Below are positions 59,215-64,000 of a stretch of 64,000 bases of DNA, in pieces. Source of the stretch: Acanthornis magna (Eukaryota > Chordata > Aves > Passeriformes > Acanthizidae); the NCBI GenBank assembly GCA_036785705.1, contig JAWUZG010000159.1:310001-374000 (forward strand), written 5' to 3'. A program made the position numbers and the translations under genes. How positions within the stretch are numbered: the stretch's first letter is position 1; every line of letters begins with the position of its first letter. The notes under the pieces were generated by a model that saw only the letters and a program-made list of their open reading frames with translations, was not told the origin of the DNA and made no database searches.

Positions 59215-61865
59215 ACTAGAAAAAACAGTAACATCCAGTGTTACAGCAGGAAAAGGTCCCAGATCTGCTCAGCACACTCAGGTGTAGCAGTACAAGTTCA
59301 TTCTGACGATAAAACAGGGACTGAACCAGTATACACAAGCAGCACCTCAGCCCTGAAAAACACGTGTTATCCAGGACACAACTAGCTACGAGGAATGCTC
59401 AGTGTTAAATGAGGTTAACCAGGGTGTTCTTCAGGCCAACATTTGAAATATTCCCTTTTCAGCGAGATTTCTTAGAAGAGTGAAGCATCAGAGTATAAAA
59501 AGTAACATATGCTCCCCTGTAATTATGTGCCACCTTCTGCCACACCAATACCACCAACCATGTCTGATCTGTTACCCTCAGAGACAGTTTAAATCAACAC
59601 TCACACACACATAACTGCACATCATTTCAACAAAAGGCTTTAATTAAAAAAAATTCTGCTCTATAAAATAGCCCTGGAGGTTCACTAACAACTTCTGTGG
59701 TTCAGGGAACCACAGGCTGGGAGTCAGGAGCTCCAGAATTATTTTCCTCTGCGTGTCCCAGGCTCACACATCCTAGTCCTAGGCCTCAGCCAAGCTGTTT
59801 TGGCCCTTGCTGCTTTTTCATCTGCATAACAACAGTTATGCAAAAGAAGGTCTGTTGGAACAATAAAGCTCCTCTTAATCATAATTTAATGTTGCCAGCT
59901 GGAGAGAAACAGCCAGGCTTTTCCTCTCTTAGTCACCACTCTTCCCCTGGGGAAGTTTCTGAAACAGCGCCACAGATTGCTCTTCTCTGGCAGCCCAAAA
60001 CACATTGGCAATGAACTGGGGGGATACAATGCATTTTACCTAATTCCCAGCTACCTCAGACACTTAACTCTCTTCAGGCTTTGGAGACACCCAACAGGAC
60101 ACACCAGCAGTCAGGGTAGCAGCAGCACAATGCTGTGCACAGTGAGCTCTTCACTTGAGCACCATAGTACCCGGCAGCAGGAGCTGTGTACAGGAGCTCT
60201 TCAGTAAAAACTCCGGAATTTTGCGGGCTCAGTCATTCGGACTTAATCACCTTTGCTGCCCTTCCTGTGCATAAAGCCCACTGGCTATTTCAGCAGAGCA
60301 GAATGGCAGCAGCAAACAGGGGTCAAGAGTGAGCGGGCAATAGCTCAGCTTCCCACAGCATCGGCTGTGGGGTCAGCATTGAGGAATTCAACCCCTTCAG
60401 CGCCTTGGAAGATGTTTCCATCCTTCCAGGCAGGGTACACAAGGGAAGATGTGGGACACTGTAGACACCTGAAGCTTGGGTCTCTGCTCAGGAGCAGGTA
60501 AGTTGCACCCCATGCCTGCTGCAGAGCACAGGATGCAATCTGGGACCTTTAACGGCCTAAGCAGGTGAGCGTTGTGCAATCTCACACTCCCTCCTGAACT
60601 CCAGCCCCTCTGTGCCCTTACAGTCACTTCACAGATGTGCCAAGGTGAGCCAGGCCAGAGGCAGCAGCTCAGGCTCATGTCAGCCCGTGGGTACAGGGAC
60701 TCCAGAACCCAAGGGGCTGCAAGGCAGGAGCGCAGGAACCTCTGAAGGATGTTTAGTCCCTGCTCCTCAAACTAAAGCTACATTTACACATGCAGCTGCT
60801 GCTGTGTCCTGCACGTTACATAGCACACGGTGGAGTGAACTGGTGTGTACTGGGGAGACCAGAGCTCCCAAAGTGATGTATGTCAGGATTCACAGACAGC
60901 ACTGGGCACAGAGCCCTGCCCAGCTAGGATGGCACATGCTAGCTCCAATGACCTGCTGGTTTTCACCACCCATCGCTCAAAAGAGCTGTCAAATAGGGTC
61001 ACTGGCTCTGCCTTCTCCCATTTATGGATAAACTGAAATGATGGAAGTAGCCAGGAAGCTTTATCACTTGATCAGTGTTAACGAGTATTAAATTCAAGTA
61101 CCCTTAAGGTCTGGGAAAAGGAAACAGCCAAACTAACAGGAATCCTGGCAGAAGCCACTCTACTTTTATGTAACTACACTGGGACTTAGACAGTGACAGG
61201 GATCCAGAGGAAGCATTTTATGGTGATTACGGTATGTTTTTATACACCATGGCAAATGCATACAGTGCTTCACAAACACGGTACAACGCTGTCCCTGCCC
61301 AGAGAGCTTACAACCTAGAGCAGCAGCACAACCAGAGACCACAGCAAGGGGGAGAGAAACACAGAGTAAAGTACAGCAAACAGGACCGGTATTTGTTTCC
61401 ATTTCACCGAGGTAGGATTTTGTACAAGACAACAGCAAATGCAGACAAAGGATATCAGCGACAGCTCCCCGGGACAACCCCGCTGTTCTCCCCCATCCCA
61501 GAACCACGGCTGCTCCAGGAGGCTGGGAGCCAGACCACCGCCTCCCTCGTCGGTACCCATCCCCTTCCCGAGCGCCGGCCGGCGGGCCCGGGGCTGAGCA
61601 GCGCAGCGCTCCGGGGCAGCACGGGCACTGGGGACCGGGGCACCGTGTCTGCGCGGGGAAGCGGCCGGGAACCTCCTGGGGCTGCCCTGCCGGCGGCGAA
61701 GACGGCACGGAGCTCCTCGGCGCGGCGGGCCGGGACCGGCGGGCGGCCACGGGCGCCCAGCGAATGCGGAGCGGAGGCGGCGGCGGCGACAACTCTGCAG
61801 TCTGGCCGGGAGCGGTCCGGGGGCGCGGCCTAAGCGGGGCGGCGGCCGGCCGGGCGGGTACTTAC
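59215..61865 (-). other. PCIF1: PCIF1 intron 1, non-coding
   Basis: A splice acceptor at 59216-59219 (TTTTTTCTAG) begins the coding exon with 15 bases of leader. The 2.6 kb upstream is AT-richer than the rest of the window and contains no recognisable exon, RNA gene or mobile element. Confidence 0.6.
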
Positions 61866-62740
61866 GGTGGCGGGCTGCCTGGTGGGACGCGTGGCCGTCG
61901 CTCCGTGCTCGCCGCTGGCGCGCCGGGGCCGCATCCTCATAGCGGGGCGTCCCGCGCCTGGCCCGCGGGGGCGGCTGCGGAGACAGGAGCCCGTTACGGC
62001 GCCGCGGGGAGGGGCCGCGGGACGCGCAGGCGCGGCGGGGGCACAGCGGGGGCGCGGCGGCGGGAGCGCGGCGGCAGCGGCGGCCGCGCTCTAAGATGGC
62101 GGCCGCGGGCCTGCGCCGCCTCCCCTCCGCTGCCCGCCCGCCGCCGCCGCCCGTCCCCGCCGCCTCCTCCTGCACGGCGGGCCGCGGCCACACGGTTGAG
62201 CCGCTTACCTGGGCGTGAGGCCAGGGGCTGCAGGCACCGGGCACCGCTCCGTCCGCCACCGCCGCCGCCCCACCTCCGCCTCGCCCGCCCCGCCGCCGCC
62301 ATCTTGCGCCGGGGCCGCGAGTGTGGAGCGCATGCGCGAAGCAGAGCCCGCGCTCGGGGAGTCGCATGGCGGATGCGCAAAGGCTGCGCGGTCGCCCCGC
62401 CCGCCCAGTGCCATCTTCGCGGTGGGCACCGCCCCGCGGTGGGTGCGGAGCGGCCGCAGCCCCGCCCGCGCTGTCGCGGAGCCGCTCAGTGCGGACCGGC
62501 TCCGCCCTCCCGCCCGCCGCGGGCGGTTCCCGGCACTAACAGGGCGCGGCCGCAGCGGTCGCCACCAAAGGGCCTTTGAAGAGCGGCGGCGCCGGGGCGG
62601 GGCGGCGGCCGGGCCGGGGGGGTTGCATTGATGTGCGGGCGCGGGGCTTCCGCCGCCCGCCGGGCACAGCAGTCGCTCCGGCTGCGCCTTGGCCCGGGCC
62701 GGCCCTGGCAACCGCTGCCTGTCCCGGCGGTCCCTCGGGC
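61480..62740 (-). promoter_or_regulatory. PCIF1: PCIF1 CpG-island promoter with two alternative leader exons
   Basis: Dense CpG island. Two strong minus-strand donors, CCACC/GTAAGTAC (exon end 61866) and CGCCCAG/GTAAGCGG (exon end 62209), each could splice to the coding exon, suggesting two start sites. YY1-type AAGATGGCGGC words lie at 62093-62103 (plus), 62295-62306 (as GCCGCCATCTTG) and, partially, at 62,411. No TATA box. The island could also drive a plus-strand transcript to the right; in human the divergent neighbour is PLTP, but no PLTP exon is visible before 64,000. Confidence 0.6.
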
Positions 62741-64000
62741 GCAGCGCTGACACGTCCCTCTCCACACTGTTGCCGTAGCCGTTCCCTGGCCCGCGGGTCC
62801 CGGTGCCAGGCGGCGGGCGCTGGCAGTGAGGCAGCGCTGGGCACAGCCCGGTGGTCGCGGGGGTCGTTTCCTTGCCCCGCGGCCCATGGCTGCTCCTGCA
62901 TAGCGTGTGCTGGAGAATGACACGGGACGGGGAAGGGGGACTCGGCTGTTACTGCGGGGGTCCCTGGGGATCACAGGAGCCCCTCGCAGCCGGCGGAGCT
63001 CCTGGCGCATCCACCCAGCAGAGCCCTGTGCTGCCTCGGCTCCACCTCCCTGGGCAGTCGGTGGCCGGTGCTGGCCCACGGCCCCTGGTGAAGACGGGAC
63101 GGGGAAGCCGCGGGGCCTCTCCTGCCCTTTTCTTCTGGGATATCCCAGCTGCCCAGCTTTCCAAGGGGTTTTCCATCTCCCGGAGTCCTGCCCTCTGCTC
63201 CGGGAGCACCGGGGTCAGTTTAATGAGTTAACGCTGGCGCAGCAGTTCTGGAGGGATAAGTGCTGTGTAAGCACTGAGGTTCCCGTTTTGGGCTTCCAGC
63301 TGCCCGGCTCCGCTGCCCAGAGCACCGATAACCGCCCGGGGCACAAAGGGCCGGCTCAGACCGACCCCTGAGGGCAGAGGGGACTCTGTGGAGGGACAGT
63401 GAAACTCCATCCTTGGAGCGTGGCAGCTCAAGTGGCCGAGGGGGTGGTAAGGGCAGGGGCAGCCCCTTGGCATGGCTCAGGCCAGGCAGGATTTTCGGGA
63501 ATGAGACTCATGCTGAGGAGTTGCCCATCCTTCCCGTGACGGGAGCAGGACAGCGGCGTGGGTGCTGCTGGGGACGCTCTGGCAGTGCCCCTCTCGATGC
63601 TGTGACCCCGGTGCCAGTCAAGCTGCTCGTAGCATATGGGGCAAGGCCAGTGAGAGGCACATCCTGTGGAGCTAGTGCTGCCTGGCTTGGGGTCGGGCAG
63701 AGGCTGGGGGGGCAGCCCTGAGGGTCTACAGCCTCGGCAGCTTCTCTGCTCAGGTTCGTGTTACAGATGGGCATGAACCAGCCCCCAGCAGCATCCCCGG
63801 CCTGGAGCTGGGGTAGCTCAGCAGTGTCAGAGACTTCATAACACAGATTGGGGGGTCCCCAACACCATAGGCCCTCCCGGACATCCGTTTGCATGTGTGC
63901 CCCTCGCATGGGGGTTGCCGGAGAGATCCACGGCCGTGGTTGCGTGTGCAGGACGCGGGGAGCAGTGTTTTCGGGGGTAAGAAGGCTTCGTGTCCAGCCA
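62740..64000. other. Right-edge region without recognised gene
   Basis: GC-rich sequence beyond the PCIF1 CpG island. No exon with a family signature, RNA gene, or mobile element was seen on either strand. Confidence 0.5.

Noticed and set aside
62740..64000. Start of PLTP expected to the right by synteny with human
   Set aside because: No exon of the BPI/LBP/PLTP family is readable before the window ends.

Overview
The window is vertebrate nuclear DNA and almost certainly avian. It holds long multi-exon genes with GT-AG introns, CpG-island promoters, a CR1-type LINE relic and high GC with short introns, as on a bird microchromosome. The gene order SLC12A5 - MMP9 - ZNF335 - PCIF1 matches human 20q13.12 (chicken chromosome 20 equivalent). 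The species cannot be fixed from the sequence; bird is inferred from GC, compactness, CR1 and gene content.

Layout. (1) 1-19,160, minus strand: the 5' part of SLC12A5 (KCC2, the neuronal K-Cl cotransporter). Nine coding exons cover about the first 411 residues, and the rest runs off the left edge. There are two alternative first exons, 1b at 12.2 kb and 1a at 18.8 kb, each in a CpG island, with an RE1/REST site just inside the intron after exon 1b. (2) 19,690-24,300, minus: complete MMP9 (gelatinase B, 13 exons, 713 residues). (3) 24,300-33,700: a gene-poor spacer with one candidate unannotated spliced gene on the minus strand. (4) 33,700-44,040, plus: complete ZNF335 (27 coding exons, 1,384 residues, 13 C2H2 fingers). 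(5) 44,040-49,900: a segment with no counterpart between human ZNF335 and PCIF1. It holds a very small Iroquois-class TALE homeobox gene (plus strand), a decayed copy of the PCIF1 3' end, and a single-coding-exon RNF182-like membrane RING ligase (minus strand). (6) 51,100-62,400, minus: complete PCIF1 (cap-adenosine N6-methyltransferase, 15 coding exons, 711 residues) with a CpG-island promoter and two possible 5' leader exons. (7) 62,700-64,000: no gene recognised.

The genes do not form a pathway; they are neighbours by ancestral synteny. The most interesting parts are the orphan Iroquois gene and its RNF182-like neighbour, the partial PCIF1 duplication beside them, the very short KCC2a-type first exon that keeps a SPAK/OSR1-docking motif, a near-perfect hairpin in the SLC12A5 5' intron, and the candidate gene between MMP9 and ZNF335. 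Exon boundaries were worked out by hand from splice consensus, reading-frame phase and remembered family sequences. No alignment or database search was run.
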